Assembly (NCBI RefSeq): GCF_001641265.1
Contig: NW_020167526.1
Coordinates: 620,001-684,000, forward strand
Reading direction: 5' to 3'
Length of the DNA: 64,000 bases
Origin: Pseudogymnoascus destructans
Lineage: Eukaryota > Ascomycota > Leotiomycetes > Thelebolales > Thelebolaceae
Positions 30,697 to 43,059 of the stretch are shown one piece after another (positions within the stretch are counted from its first letter, which is position 1; every line of letters starts with the position of its first letter). The position numbers were made by a program, and so were the translations under genes. The notes beneath the pieces are model-generated. The model was not told the origin of the DNA. It searched no databases and saw only the letters and a list, made by a program, of their open reading frames with translations.

Positions 30697-33600
30697 ATGT
30701 CGAATGAGGTCGTGCTTGCCGCTCGCAAGCAACTAACGTCGAGTCGCGAGAACGACATCGAGTAAGTCGCACACACGAACCCCGAAATCCCCCACGCCCC
30801 CGACGACGCGTTACGACTCTACTATCCTATCTCATCCCGTTGTTTGTATTTATTTGATAAGGGACAATTGACCTGACCATTTCACAGAATCATAGAGCGA
30901 TCGCGCAAGCGCAAACTCCGCGAACTGTACGCCGTCGCGACCTGCGATGGCCCCATCCCGCTGCCTGCCTTCCTCGATCTCAACGCCCCCATTTCCGAGG
31001 CCACGCCCGCCGAGCGCGCTTTCTTAAGCCTGAATGATATCAAAGAGTGAGTTCCCCCGCATTCGCCCCGGTCGCAATGTCGTCTTTGCACCTTTTGTGC
31101 TGATGCTTTGCAAACAGAGGTCTCATCTTGAAGGAACACACGATCCCCTCGCGCCGCCGCCTCCGATCCGATGCGCCCAGAACGTCGGTGGGAATCGATA
31201 AGTCGAGTCTAGCTCCGCGGACGGGTGCGCCGCTGGATTACGCTCAAAGAGATGGGAGGCAGTCGCTGCAGGAACGGCCGAAAACAGATGCCTCCTACAA
31301 CACCGGGCCTTTGTACGTCAAGGTACCTGCGACTATTGAACGACCTTTGTCCCGGACGCCACCGCGAGGATTGCAGGATGGAAAGGCCGCTGGGGCGAGA
31401 CGGAAATCAATCCCTCGCGAGGAGGCGCTGAGGATCGATCGAGCCGTGGCGACGAATCCGACGGCCTTGTTGGATGCTGCTGTTGATGAGACGCTGGGCG
31501 ATGCGATTTTCAATGCGAATAACCCGCCGGCGCCTGCCAAGGACGATACACCGACCCGCGAGGCGTTGGAGAAGGACCGCGTCGTCAAGAAGGCTGAAGC
31601 TACGCCCGATACGCCTGGTGTTGATCCGAACGTGGCGATTCCAAAGTCGGCGAAGGATGCGGCACAACTACCAGGTCTTATAGTTAATGGCGCCAACGAC
31701 TCTACCCACAAGCCGTCGACTGTCCATCTACCGCCGCAGGAAGCGCAGGAGGCGGGGATGAAGGAGAGGGAGGAGCAGAGGCATGCTATTAGGGAGGAAA
31801 GGCCTGCTGATGCGGCTGCGGCGAGGTTGGCCCTCGAGGTGCCTGCTCAGCATGATAGACAGACTCAAGCCGATGTTGCCTCGTCCCCTGGATCAACAGT
31901 CGGACCACTCTCAGCAACGACGTCGGCTCACCATCACGAGACCTCAGCGGACACGAGCCCGGACAACGAGGCTCACCACTACGACCAAGAAGTGGCGGAG
32001 GAGAAGGTCATCCCGGAAACCCCACCCGAGCTGGCCCCTACCCAGGAAGAGGTGCGGGAGAAGGATGCACATGATAGGATACTAAAAGCACAGATCGACG
32101 TTGCGCGCGAGCACATCCTCGGAAGCAGCCCCACCGCTGCTGATACGCAGTTATTGGAAGAGCAGGCTGCGGCTGCCTCGACTATTCCTGGGAAGGAAGG
32201 AGCTGCCCGTCCCGCTAAGGCTGAGGTCGATGGACAACAGCCCGAGGTTAGGGAGTTGGTGGGGGCTCCGGAGACGGCGAATGAACTCATGGATGATGAG
32301 AAGGATCAGGATGAGGTTGTGGGTGTTCCGACTCCGGATGAGAAGGTGCCTGAGCCAGCGGCTGTTGAGGCACTGAGGAAGGAAACTGTGCCGCAGCCTC
32401 CTGCTGAGGAGGTACCTGAGCCTATGGACGTCGATGTGCTGGAGCCAGCCCAGGCCAAGGGGAAGGAGGTTGAACAGACTGCTCCAGCTCCAGAACCTAT
32501 GGAAGTTACGGAGTCAACGAAGCCTGCGCCTGCCAAACCTGAGGAGCCTAAAGAGCCATCTTCGGAACGTGCGACTTCGACTTCGGTGTCGACTCCATCC
32601 ATTGAGCGGATGACGACCCGTGTTGCATCTGGTGCGATGAGGCACAAGTCTGTCTCGGAGATCCTAGGAGAAACTCCACGACCAAGCTCGATGAACACAC
32701 CGGAAAGAACACCAGGGCGTGCTCTCGCCGAAGCCGATTTGAACCTCCCATCAGGGACATCTACACCAAAATCCGCCTCGTCACGGATGCGAAGCCTGAC
32801 CGAGCGCGCGCGCGAGAAGGAGCGCAGCAAGCTCTCTACCGTCGTATTCGCGAAGCAGCCAGTGACCAAAGACACCAAGACGTCGGCACTAGTCAGCGCG
32901 ACCGCCAAGCCACAGGGGACCGAGTACCCCGACTACTTCATGCCCTTAATCAACGCCCAAAGCTACTCCGCCATCCGCGGCTACCAAACCCTCGAAGCCC
33001 TCCTCGCGAGCGCCCACAAGACAATCACCACCACCAACGCCGCCCTCCCCTTCCACGAAGCGCAGGCACAGAAGATCATCCGCCGCATCCACAGCCTGCA
33101 GAACCACGATAAGTGGTCCCTCCGCCAGCCGAAGCGCAGCCCGGAGCCGATCCGCCCGACGACGCATTGGGATGAGCTGCTGAAGGAGGCGAGGTGGATG
33201 AGGACGGATTTCAGGGAGGAGCGGAAGTGGAAGACGGCGTTGGCGAGGAGGGCGGCGTGGGAGTGTGCCGCGTGGGTTAATGGGGATCAGGAGCAGAGGG
33301 ATGTGTTGCAGCGGAAGGTGGTGGTTTTGGAGTCGGTGGAGAGGGGGGACGAGATGGTGGTGGATGCGGGGGATGTGGAGGTCGAGGCGAGTGCTGAGGC
33401 TGTTGCTGATGCTGGGGAGGTTGAGGTGACTGCTGACGGCATTGTTGATACTGATGCTGAGATGTCGCATCCTACGCCCGATCTTGTCCCGTCTTCGGAT
33501 AACGATACCCCGCTTGATGAGTTCGATGATGAGCCTCGTATTAGTCTCCTCGAGACTGTTGCGCCGACTGCCATCTTCTCGCTGGACAATGACGACTTGG

Positions 33601-35775
33601 TGTTTGGACTTTCAAGGTCGGCGGCTTCGGATAAACTCCTCCAGGAGCTTCCGATGTATGGTGCGCCGTTGAAGGTTCATCAGAGCGACCTGCCTACTTC
33701 GGAGGTTGACCCTGATGCCTCGTGGAGGAAGCCGTATCTGCCACTCAGCAAGTATATTGAGGGCAAGATCCGCTTTACCGACGAACCGCCACCACGGAAG
33801 AAGAGCCGATACGAGTACGCCGAGGAGTCCGATGATGAGGACGAGGTTGTCTTTGGGGAACGTACGCAGCGAAAGCCACAGGAGCCGTTGCAGGTCGATG
33901 TTGCACTGTTTAATCCGGAGAACAAGCATATTAGGGATCGCATCCACGCTGGCCACCAGTTCAGGCCTCCATCGGAATTCCCAATGCCCCTCCAGAGCTT
34001 CTTTGAGAACAGACATCCGTCGCAGTGGACGTGGGCTGAAGATGATGAGCTGAAGCAGCTGGTGAGGGAGTATCAATACAACTGGTCTCTCATCTCGAGT
34101 ATGTTGACGTCGAAGGGGGTGTATTACACTGCTGCTGAGCGTCGCACGCCATGGGAGTGCTTTGAGCGCTGGATTCACCTGGAAGGACTACCCGCCGACA
34201 TGCAAAAGACTCATTACTTCAGGGCCTACAACAACCGCCTGGAAGCAGCACAGCGATCGCTACTCCTACAGATCCAAGCACAAGCCGCCCAGCCACCACC
34301 AGCAGTTGGTTCCGCCCCACCCCGACAGATCCGCCGCAGCACAACCAGCCTGCGCGTCGAGCGCCGCCGCAACCAGAAGCACCTCACGCTCGTGGACTCG
34401 ATGCGCAAGGTGGCCAAGAAGCGCGAGACGACGGCGCAGAAGCAGCAGCAGGCGCAGAGCCTGGCGAACATGCGCAAGGCGAACGATACGCCCGTGCAGC
34501 CGATTAATAAGCACACCCCGGCGCAGTTTAGCAAGATTAAGCATGATAGAGAGCAGGCGATCTTGGAGCAGAAGGCGAGGTTGGTGCAGCAGCAGGAGGC
34601 ACATCGAAGGGTATGATGACCATTTTGTTTTTATTTCCTTCATTGTCGCGACCGATTCCCTTCGATCAAAAACTAACGTACTACAGGCGCAAGTACAGGC
34701 ACTCCGAAACCAGCAGCCTAACATGCAGATGGGCTACCCCGGCGGCCAAAACCAGCAACAGCGTGGTAACCCGAACATGAACGCCCCCCCGCCCCCAAAC
34801 ATGGGCAACAACGCCCAGAACAACCGCCCCGCCAACCTCTCCGTGCCAGGCCAAAACCACCACCTCCAACAGCAGCAGCAGGCCATGCAACAACTCCCCA
34901 ACGGCATGGGCGCACCCATGCCCATGCCCAACATCCATCTGGGTATGGGGCCCATGCCACTAAAGGGTGTACCGCAACAGGCGCAGATGGGAATGCAAGG
35001 GATGCCCATGGGCCCCGCGCACCGCCTCCCTGCACCGAACGCGACGCCTGATCTTAGTCTTGTAATGCAGGCGCAGCGGATCTCGCAGCAGCAGCGTGCG
35101 GCGGTGCAGATACAGCAGCATCAGGGAGGAGGGGGGCAGCAGACTATGCACTCTTCCCCACCTAATGCCATCCGCGGCCTTCCGAACATGGGTGCACCAA
35201 ACCAACAACAAGCGTTCATGCCTACGAACGGCATGTCGCCCAACCCAATGCAACAGCAGCATTTCGCCGGCTCACCACCCAACTCCGCGGCAGCAGCGGC
35301 ACTCCAGGGCTCGCCCCGCTTGAACCCACAGTACGCGCAGCTAGAAGCGTCGTATCGCGCCAAGTTCCCGGCCGCGACGCCGGAGCAGGTACGCAAGATG
35401 GTCGCGGATGCGCTTGGGAATGCGCAGAGGCAGGCGGCGATGCATGCTGCCGCCGGAGGGGGGGTGCAGGGGATGCAGGGCAGCTCGCCGGTGCAGTATG
35501 CGCAGATGCTTAGGGCGCAGCAGGAGAGGCAGGCTGCGGCGGTGGCGGCGCAGGGGATGCAGCAGGGGGGTGGACAGCAGCAGGGCCAAGGGCAAGGACA
35601 GCAGCAGCAAGGGCAGGGAGGACAGGGACAGGGAGGACAGGGCCAGGGACAGCAGGGGATGCAGCAGGGAGGACAACAGCAGGGGATGGGACAGCAGCAG
35701 GGTAGTGGCGGGCTGCAGCCTCAGCAGATGCAACAGCAGCGGAGTGGGAGCGCGACGTCTGCGGGGACGAAATAG
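30697..35775 (+). CDS. vid21: NuA4 histone acetyltransferase scaffold Vid21/Eaf1
   Basis: Four exons: 30697-30761, 30888-31046, 31118-34610 and 34687-35775, with introns of 126, 71 and 76 bp; 1601 residues. Eaf1/Vid21 is the platform subunit that assembles NuA4, which acetylates H4 and H2A. The N-terminus (RSRKRKLRELYAVATC) was recovered by joining two short exons. A long acidic Pro/Glu-rich region follows. The HSA domain (about 757-800, THWDELLKEARWMRTDFREE) binds actin-related proteins. The SANT/Myb domain (about 1045-1100) has WTWAEDDELKQLV, YNWSLISSML and PWECFERW. The C-terminal 360 residues are Gln/Gly/Met/Pro-rich with runs such as QGQGQGQQQQGQGG, probably disordered. Domain order and size match fungal Vid21. 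The start ATG is the least certain point. Confidence 0.92.
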
Positions 35776-36212
35776 GGGGAGGGAGTTCTGGAGTTGAGCG
35801 GGTGAGATGTGGAGAGTTCTGTGAGGTGTTTGTGTATAAATAAGCGTTCGTACGTTTGGTGCGTGCGTGGCTATTGATTTGGCGGGGGAGGGAGGGAAAT
35901 TACTGGCCTACTGGCTGGACGGGATGGATGGGATGGATTGCTAGATGGACGGATGGGATGGATGCAAAGGAATGGCTGACTGAGTGCTATTACTTCTACA
36001 GTTTGGGAGCCGACGAACTAGGTAGTTTGCTCTCCTCACGGCGTCGTCGTTGTGGTCCCATTTTAAGACACATGGGGACGAGTATATATTTTTGTAATAA
36101 ATTACCCTTTCAACTTATCTGCTATGTCTCTTGGTGTTTGCGATCAATCAATCGTCCCTCCTTATCGAAAAATGGCGAGTTGGAGGAGGGCTCCAACCGG
36201 ATGAGGGATGCA

Positions 36213-36279
36213 CAGTCACGTGATATATATTTCTGGATGGAGTTAGCGCGATCTTTTTATCTGATATATTTCACGTGAT
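36213..36279. promoter_or_regulatory. Pair of CACGTG (E-box-like) palindromes
   Basis: TCACGTGATATAT (from 36213) and ATATATTTCACGTGATAA (to about 36279) form an imperfect inverted pair around a 40-bp spacer. CACGTG is the core site of fungal bHLH regulators (Cbf1/Pho4 type). Regulatory meaning is inferred only from the motif pairing. Confidence 0.35.
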
Positions 36280-36714
36280 AACCCCACCAACGACGGGTGG
36301 GATAGGAGTGAGGGTTGGTATCGTTCTTTCCCATCCCATGTCCAGTCACGTCTGTCTTGTTTCGCAGAAATAGAAGATCTGATCTTTTGTTTCCTGTGTA
36401 TAAAGTGCAACCTTTGAAAGAGAAGAGGCAAAAACAAAGGAAAAGCAACGGAATAGGCAAGAGCAAGTCAGCGAGGTGTAAGGGTTTATTTGTTTACCAC
36501 CACGACGCCTTTGCGTTCGGGGAGGTGCCGGTTCGGAACTTGGACGGGAGAGAAGAGGTGAGAGGCTGTTTGTCTGTTTGTTTGTGTTTCTGGGAGTCAG
36601 TGGTGTCGACGAGGCTTGAGCTGTGGGGGCCAGCGGAGAAGGATATGGCGGGGCGGAGGTTGCTTTTAGGGGGTTTGATATTGGGGGTCCTGGCTGTGGT
36701 GTTGGAGTGGTGGA

Positions 36715-36826
36715 GGGGGGGATTGTGGTGCGGCCACGATTTCTTATAGTTGTTCCTTATGTTTGGGGGAGGGGGGGATTGTGGTGCGGCCACGATTTCT
36801 TATAGTTGTTCCTTATGTTTGGGGGA
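36715..36826 (+). repeat. 56-bp tandem duplication
   Basis: Two nearly identical copies with period 56 bp: GATTGTGGTGCGGCCACGAT starts at 36721 and 36777, each followed by TTCTTATAGTTGTTCCTTAT and a G-run. An ORF spans them, but its content is just the repeat. Confidence 0.9.
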
Positions 36827-36831
36827 GGGGG

Positions 36832-36972
36832 CTGGCAAGGGGTGAAGTTTCCCTGTGCTGCTGATGATGGGGAACTCCTTGATGGGGGATGAATGAGAGG
36901 CTGCTGGCAAGGGGGTGAAGTTTCACTGGTGCTGCTGCTGCTTGACTCCTTGTTGGGGATGGATAAGAGGCT
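36832..36972 (+). repeat. Diverged tandem duplication, about 70-bp unit
   Basis: GGCAAGGGGTGAAGTTTC with a GTGCTGCTG segment, CTCCTTG and a GGATGAATGAGAGGCTG-like end occurs twice, at about 36833 and 36904, with several substitutions and small indels. It directly follows the 56-bp duplication. Confidence 0.75.
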
Positions 36973-37105
36973 GTTTGGCGGCCAGGTGACTGCACACCCC
37001 CTCGCAGAATCATCATAACTTATTCATCAAGACACTAACCAGCATTTCAGGATAACCACCACCACCACAAGAATAATAAACAGGCTACCAGCCTTCCCAC
37101 CCACC

Positions 37106-40100
37106 ATGTCCACCACCACCCCCAAGTCTCAATTCGAGACCCTCCTCCAATTCGACGCCGACTACGCCCCCACCAGACTCACGCAATACAAGTCCAGGCG
37201 GACAGGCATGCAAGTCGTAGTCGTCGACCGCAAAGGCCCAAAAGTGCAAGGCTACTTCACCCTCGCCACCGAGATCTTCGACGACTCCGGCGCGCCGCAC
37301 ACCCTCGAGCATCTTGTCTTCATGGGCTCGAAGAGCTATAAGTACAAGGGCGTCTTGGATTTACTGGCTAATCGCGCGTACTCTAATACGAACGCTTGGA
37401 CGGCGACGGATCACACTGCTTACACCCTCGATACGGCGGGGTGGGAGGGGTTTGCGCAGATCCTGCCGGTGTACCTAGAGCATGTTATCGTGCCGACATT
37501 GACGGATGAGGGATGCTACACGGAAGTCCACCATGTTGACGGCGACGGGAATGACGCGGGAGTCGTGTACTCTGAGATGCAAGGCGTGCAGAACAACGGC
37601 CCCGAACTAATGGATCTCGCCGCGCGCCGCGCGCTGTATCCGGAGGGCGTGGGTTTCCGGTACGAGACGGGCGGGATGATGGAACAGCTGCGTGTGCTGA
37701 CTGCGGAGCGAATCCGGGAGTTCCATCGGGAGATGTACCAGCCTAGGAATCTGTGTCTTGTTATCGTGGGGGAGGTGGAGCATGCGAATATGTTGGAGAT
37801 TCTGGATGCGTTCGAGGAGGGGATTCTGGGGGATATTCCCAAGCCCGATGCTCCGTTCCGGAGGCCATGGATGGAGTCGCCGCAGACGCCCGCGCTGAAG
37901 GAGACGGTGCTGCAGACGGTGGAGTTTCCGGAGGAGGATGAGTCGGCGGGGGATATTTTGGTTGGCTTCCTCGGACCGGATTGCAATGATGTCGTGCAAA
38001 CCGCGGCGCTGAATGTGCTCCTAACCTACCTCTCTGGCTCGTCCATCTCGATCCTGGAGAACACGATGGTTGAGCGCGAGGAGCTCGCCAGCTCCATCAG
38101 CACGTGGTGGGACGCGAGGCCCAATTCCGTCATCTGGCTACAGCCGACGAGCGTCGCGACCGAGAAGCTTGCAGCGGTTGAGAAGAGGCTGTTTGAGGTG
38201 CTGAAGGAGGTCGCTGACAAGCCGCTGGATATGAAGTACATGGTAGACTGTGTGCGTCGCGAGCGTCGCCAGGTCATGTTCCAGGCGGAGAGCAACTCGG
38301 AGTTCTTCTCCACGAATGTGATTAACGACTTCCTGTTTGGGAAGCGCGATGGGTCGACGCTGAGGGATCTGGCGTCGATTAAGGAGTATGATGTCTTGGA
38401 GAAGTGGACGGATGGGGAGTGGCGCGCTTTCTTGAGGAGGTGGATCTCGGATGCTAAGCATGTTTCGATCTTGGGGAAGCCGTCGAAGGCGATGTCGGAT
38501 AAGCTTAAGGCTGATGAGATTGCGCGCGTGGCGGATCAGAAGGATGTGTTGGGTGTGGATGGACTTAAGGTGCTGGCTAAGAAACTCGAGGATGCGAAGG
38601 CGAAGAATGATGCTCCTATCCCGCAGGCGATTCTGGAGCAGTGGCCTGTTCCGGGGGTGAGCTCGATTCACTTCATTGAGACGGAGACGGCGAGGGCGGG
38701 GCCGGCACGGAGCTTGGGGGTGAAGGATGTTGGTGCCCAGAAGGTCATTGATAAAGCCAAGGACGCATCACTGTTCCTGCAGTTTGAACATGTTCCGTCG
38801 AACTTTGTATTGGTTAGTATGCTCCTTGGAACGTCCGGGATCCCGGTTGAACTTCGTCCTCTGCTGCCGCTCTTCATTGACAACTTCTTCAACACGCCTG
38901 TCATGCAGAACGGGGAGAAGATTCCTTTCGAGGCAGTCGTAACCGACCTCGAGAAGGACACCATCAGCTACGCAATCGGCGGTGGTTCGCGCCTTGGACA
39001 CAGCGAAGGCGTCGGCATCGTCTTCGAAGTCGAGCAAGACAAGTACGAGCAGACAATCCGCTGGATCCGCACCATGATGTTAGACGCCGTCTTCGACGTA
39101 ACGCGCCTCCGCGCTGCTCTAACCAAGATCCTCGCCGACATCCCCGAAGCCAAGCGCAGCGGAAACAGCATGGCCTACGCCGTCGACGCCATGATCCACC
39201 TCGACTCCAAGTCCACCGTCAAGGCGCGCAACACCCTCGTCAAAGCCGTCTACCTAAAGCGCATCCGCAGGCTCCTCACCGCCGACCCCGCCGCCGTGAT
39301 CGCTAAGCTCGAAACTCTCCGCAAGAGCCTCTTTACCTTCTCCAACGTCCGCGTCCTCGTCGTCACAGACGTCAATAAGCTCGCTAACCCCACCGAGCCC
39401 TGGTCCCTCCTCAGCGACGCCCTCGGCGCCCCGACTGACCTTCTCCCAATCGAGATGCAGCACCAGCGCCTTAGTCCCGCCGGCCGCGCCCCGGGCTCCC
39501 TAGGCACAGTTGTCGTTCCAATGCCCACCATTGATTCCTCCTTCGCTATCAGCTCGGCCACCGGACCAACCTCTTACACCGACCCGCGCATCCCCGCGCT
39601 GCTCGTCGCAGTCGCCTACCTCGATGCGGTGGAGGGTCCGCTCTGGCGCGCAATCCGCGGAACGGGTCTCGCCTACGGCACGGGTTTCAGCCGCGACGTC
39701 GACGGGGGCTTCATGCAATTCCGCGTGTACCGATCGCCTGACGCTCACAAAGCGTTCGCGCGTAGTCGCGACGTGGTGGCTGCGTTTGCGAGCGGGGAGG
39801 AGCCGTTGGAGCGCAGTCTGCTCGAGGGCGCGGTGAGCGCGATCGTGGTCAGCCTTGCGGACGAGCAGGCGACGATGGCGATGGCGGCGCGGATGAACTT
39901 TGTGAATGGCGTGGTGAGGGGAGTGGCGGAGGGGTATAACGAGGAGTTGTTGAGGAAGGTGAGGGAGGTGGGGGAGAGGGAGGTGAGGGAGGCGATGGGG
40001 GAGGTGCTGGTGAAGTGTTTTGAGCCGGGGAAGGCGAATGTGGTGGTTACGTGTGCGCCGGTTGTGGCGGAGGTGCGTACCCCTTTTGCGTGGAGGTGGT

Positions 40101-40316
40101 GTGGAAAGTGGACTAACGTGTGCACAGGCTATTGTGAAGGGGTTTGAGGCCGATGGGTTTAAGACGGAGGTGCGTGCTTTGGAGGATTTCAGGGATGATT
40201 ATGGACTTGTGAGGAATGAGGATGAGGGGGAGGAGGATGAGGACGAGGATGAAGAGGACGAGGATGAAGAAGGGGGGAGCGGGGATGAGAGTGGTAGCGG
40301 CGAAGAGAGCGAGTAG
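37106..40316 (+). CDS. M16-family zinc metallopeptidase
   Basis: Two exons, 37106-40072 and 40128-40316, with a 55-bp intron (GTGCGT...CTAAC...CAG); 1051 residues. M16 enzymes are clamshell peptidases. The inverted zinc motif HxxEH is present as HTLEHLVF (H65, E68, H69), with E157 in VVYSEMQG a likely third ligand. Four M16-like modules fit this length. The early GAPHTLEHLVFMGSKSYKYKG block and the DEGCYTEVHHVDGDGNDAGV segment recall the fungal group of yeast YOL098C (Sdd3) rather than mitochondrial processing peptidase or Cym1. There is no clear presequence, so it may be cytosolic. The second exon adds a conserved stretch (GFKTEVRALEDFRDDYG) and an extreme Asp/Glu-rich tail. Substrate unknown. 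Confidence 0.88.
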
Positions 40317-40516
40317 ATCGGGTGTATGACCTATGAGTATGTGTAGATGAAGGTATGAAGCATGGCTAGATTCTAGAGAATGATAGGCATTCAGTTTCAT
40401 GAAAAGGGGGTGCACGTGACGCGTGAGAGTGAGGAGTGATGCGCGAAGGAGGGTATTATATTGCCAAGTAGGCTTATTACAACGGAAATGTGCTCCGTGG
40501 TATCTCCTTCTCCGAA

Positions 40517-41090
40517 TTATGCGCGTGGCACCCGGAGATTGGCCTTTACGCGCTCGAGGAGCTCGGCGCGGGTGGCGGTCATGGAGGGCTGGAGGTTTCG
40601 CTGGGAGGATGTTAGTTAGGCTTAAAGGTAGGCGTTGAGGCAGGCGAGGAGAGGCATACATATTTTAACCACTGCCGGATTTCTTGTTCTGTCCAGTCGT
40701 CGGGGTCTGCGGTAGTTAGTACTGCTGTAGGTGGCGGGATATGGGAAAGTGAGGGTGAGCGAGGAAGAGTCTGATGATGAGGTCTGAGAGAGACGTGGGA
40801 GTGCTTGGCGCGGGCAAGGGCAAGGAAGACCAACGAGCTATGAGGCGAGCATACTTCCGGTGGGATCTGGCTGGGCTGGGAACATGTCACTGCCCCATAT
40901 GGACCATACGGCTGCTGCTGTGACGATTCCGGCGAAGGCTGCGAGGTGTTAGTGGTGAGATTCAAGGCGGCGTCAGGTGGGATAGTTACCAGCGAAGGTG
41001 TTCTGGAGTTGGTGTTAGTAATGGATCTGTATAACCATTTGGGGAACTTACTCTTGAGTTGAGAGCTTTGTCTATGGGAGTTGGAGCCAT
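40517..41090 (-). CDS. Small single-pass membrane protein with SAP/Ish1-like C-terminal motif
   Basis: Five exons on the minus strand: 41090-41052, 41002-40990 (13 nt), 40938-40855, 40706-40660 and 40600-40517. Introns are 49, 51, 148 and 59 bp, and the product is only 88 residues. All junctions carry GT-AG signals and the phases close exactly. Residues 1-13 are MAPTPIDKALNSR; a hydrophobic segment follows (FAGIVTAAAVWSIWG, about 18-33); then FPAQPDPTGNPDDWTEQEIRQWL and a C-terminal helix ending in TRAELLERVKANLR. The W-x6-WL...R..LL..V pattern resembles SAP/HeH/Ish1 helix-extension-helix motifs. Probably an organelle or ER membrane protein; function unknown. More than half of the primary transcript is intron. 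Confidence 0.75.
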
Positions 41091-41560
41091 GGTGAGGATC
41101 TGGGGATGGTGGCGAGGTTTTGGTGTGGTTATTGTGGCTGATGGAATTGGACTATTATCTCGTGTTTAATGAATAAACTTGTTAAAATAATGAAGCTGCG
41201 TTTGCTACAATCGTAGGAAATGCGCAAAGCCGTATATTAATGCTTAAAAGGAAATGACTCGTCCTGAAAAGAACAGACTGGCTCCATCCTCCCGCCGCGT
41301 CACCCATCGCATAAACTCACACCCCCCCCAAATCCACTAGCCACACCCAGTCCCCCAACGCCAACGCACTAGCCACATATAGTACGTACCCTACCCCAGC
41401 CACACACACAGCCACACACCCAGCCACCGAGATCGTCCTTGCCCTTCGCTTAGGGAATTTCTCGCGCACACCCGAATTATTCACGGGCAAGCAGAGCAAC
41501 GACGTTAATTCCTCACGAAATCGAATCCGTCTCCCCTATTCGACAAAAACAACCGCCAAA
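41091..41560. other. Divergent intergenic region, small membrane protein gene / rpl38
   Basis: About 470 bp shared upstream region. C-rich with CACA runs near 41320-41430, then a pyrimidine-rich leader and an AACAACCGCCAAA context before the rpl38 ATG. No other gene. Confidence 0.6.
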
Positions 41561-42280
41561 ATGCCTCGCGAGATTTCCGACATCAAGAACGTGAGTTGCG
41601 ACTTTATCTTTCTGCTGTTAGAGGCGGGGGAAAGCCATGAGAGAGAGGTGGAGGGAGAGACAGTACAGCCAGAGGACGGGACTATGGCGCATGAGGGGAC
41701 CAGCGATTGGAGAAGTGGGAATTGGACTCGGGAAGAAAGATACTGCGCAGGTGGAAGGGATTGTCAATTCGAGGGCGACCCTTGGGGGCGTATCGTCCGT
41801 CTTGATGAGTGTCAAGAATGCGCTATCGATTGGAAAGGTCACGGCAAACCACACCACTTAGACCCTGACAGTCCCTGATTCTTTCTCCTCTACCGCTCTC
41901 TCCTGGCTTCCGGCTGTGCTCTCTCTCTCGCTGTCTCTCGGGCTTTCCACAGCGGTGGAAATGAAGACACTCACCAAGAAGAGCTACACTGACACACCCC
42001 TTAGTTCATCGAGATCTGCCGCCGCAAGGACGCCAGCTCGGCTCGCATCAAGCGCAGCAAGAAGACCTCGGCCATCAAGTTCAAGGTCCGCTGCCAGCGC
42101 CACCTTTACACCCTTGTCCTCAAGGACTCCGAAAAGGCCGACAAGCTCAAGCAATCCCTCCCCCCGAGTACGTCCCACCGCTTTCACTTGCCCACACAAG
42201 CGCACAGAGACTAACACCTCCCAGGCTTGACCATCGCCGATACCCCCAAGAAGAACCAGAAGGGCAAGCGGGTCGCTTAA
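41561..42280 (+). CDS. rpl38: Large-subunit ribosomal protein eL38
   Basis: Three exons: 41561-41590, 42005-42167 and 42225-42280; 82 residues, standard for eL38. The first intron is 414 bp, much longer than others here; the second is 57 bp. The joined protein reads MPREISDIKN|FIEICRRKDA, continues with SARIKRSKKTSAIKFKVRCQ and LYTLVLKDSEKADKLKQSLP, and ends LTIADTPKKNQKGKRVA, all family hallmarks. A ten-codon first exon and long first intron are common in ribosomal protein genes, and such introns sometimes host regulation or small RNAs. Confidence 0.96.
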
Positions 42281-42918
42281 GCGGATTTTTAGCATGATGG
42301 GGTGCTGAGGAAGGTGGCTATGCATCGCGCAGGGTTCGGAGGGCGTACGGCTGGCTGGTGGCGCGAGGGAATTACTGGGCGTTGGCCTGATCGCGGGCTT
42401 GTAGATGGCTAGGCTAGCTAAGAATACCATGATGGATGCACCACCCATGCGGATGTCTTTTGGGGCTTTGTGATACTGACGTTCATTGCTTCTTTATTTT
42501 GTTTTTGACGATATGGAGAGCATTCTCATCTCGGGCAGCTCAGGGGCATGTTCTATTTCTATCTGGGGTCATCATTCTCCAGTGAGAATAGTGTGATAGC
42601 TTGGCAACATATTGGGGGGGCATGTGGTCTATTGCATGACATGATCACAGTTGAAGAAGCCTTGCAACAGTTCCCTTTCATTGCCTAACCCCACGAAGAG
42701 GCCATGTGGCATGGGGACTTCCTCTTCTATACCAGCATGGGGATCTCCGTGTTGCAATGATATATCAAAGCAGCCATCTCACTCATATTTTGATGTCAGA
42801 GTGGTCTTTATCAGGGTCCCTTTCAGGGGCCTAAGACCCATGGCTAACAATTTAGTAGGGGACAAGCGCAAGCGCCCACCCCTTTATATATCAACTTTGG
42901 CCATCAAATATCCTAAGC

Positions 42919-43034
42919 GGCACGGTGGCGCAGTGGGAGTGCCACTGTCAGGACAATCCGGCCAGGGCAAGGAAATGAATTAAGGACAAGGGCATCAATT
43001 CGACTCCCAGCAAACAAACGACGAGAAAAAAAAA
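42919..43034 (+). mobile_element. tRNA-like / SINE-like element (candidate)
   Basis: TGGCGCAGTGG (42926-42936) fits a pol III A box, and a perfect D-arm-like fold (GCGC...GTGC) can form just there. ATTCGACTCC (42998-43007) resembles a B box about 70 bp downstream. The acceptor, anticodon and T stems do not pair, so it is not a working tRNA. A run of ten or more A residues follows (43025-43034), then short hairpins. Together these suggest a tRNA-derived SINE copy or a degenerate tRNA pseudogene. I have no second copy in the window to confirm it. Confidence 0.35.
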
Positions 43035-43059
43035 ACACTCGATACAAACGCCAAAAAGT

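Larger units (their letters stand above)
35776..37105. other. Intergenic region, vid21 / M16 peptidase
   Basis: About 1.3 kb without a supported gene. It contains GGGATGGATG-type simple repeats (35910-35965), two CACGTGA boxes and two tandem duplications (entered separately). The last 60 bp before the peptidase are CCACCACC-rich leader. Confidence 0.6.
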
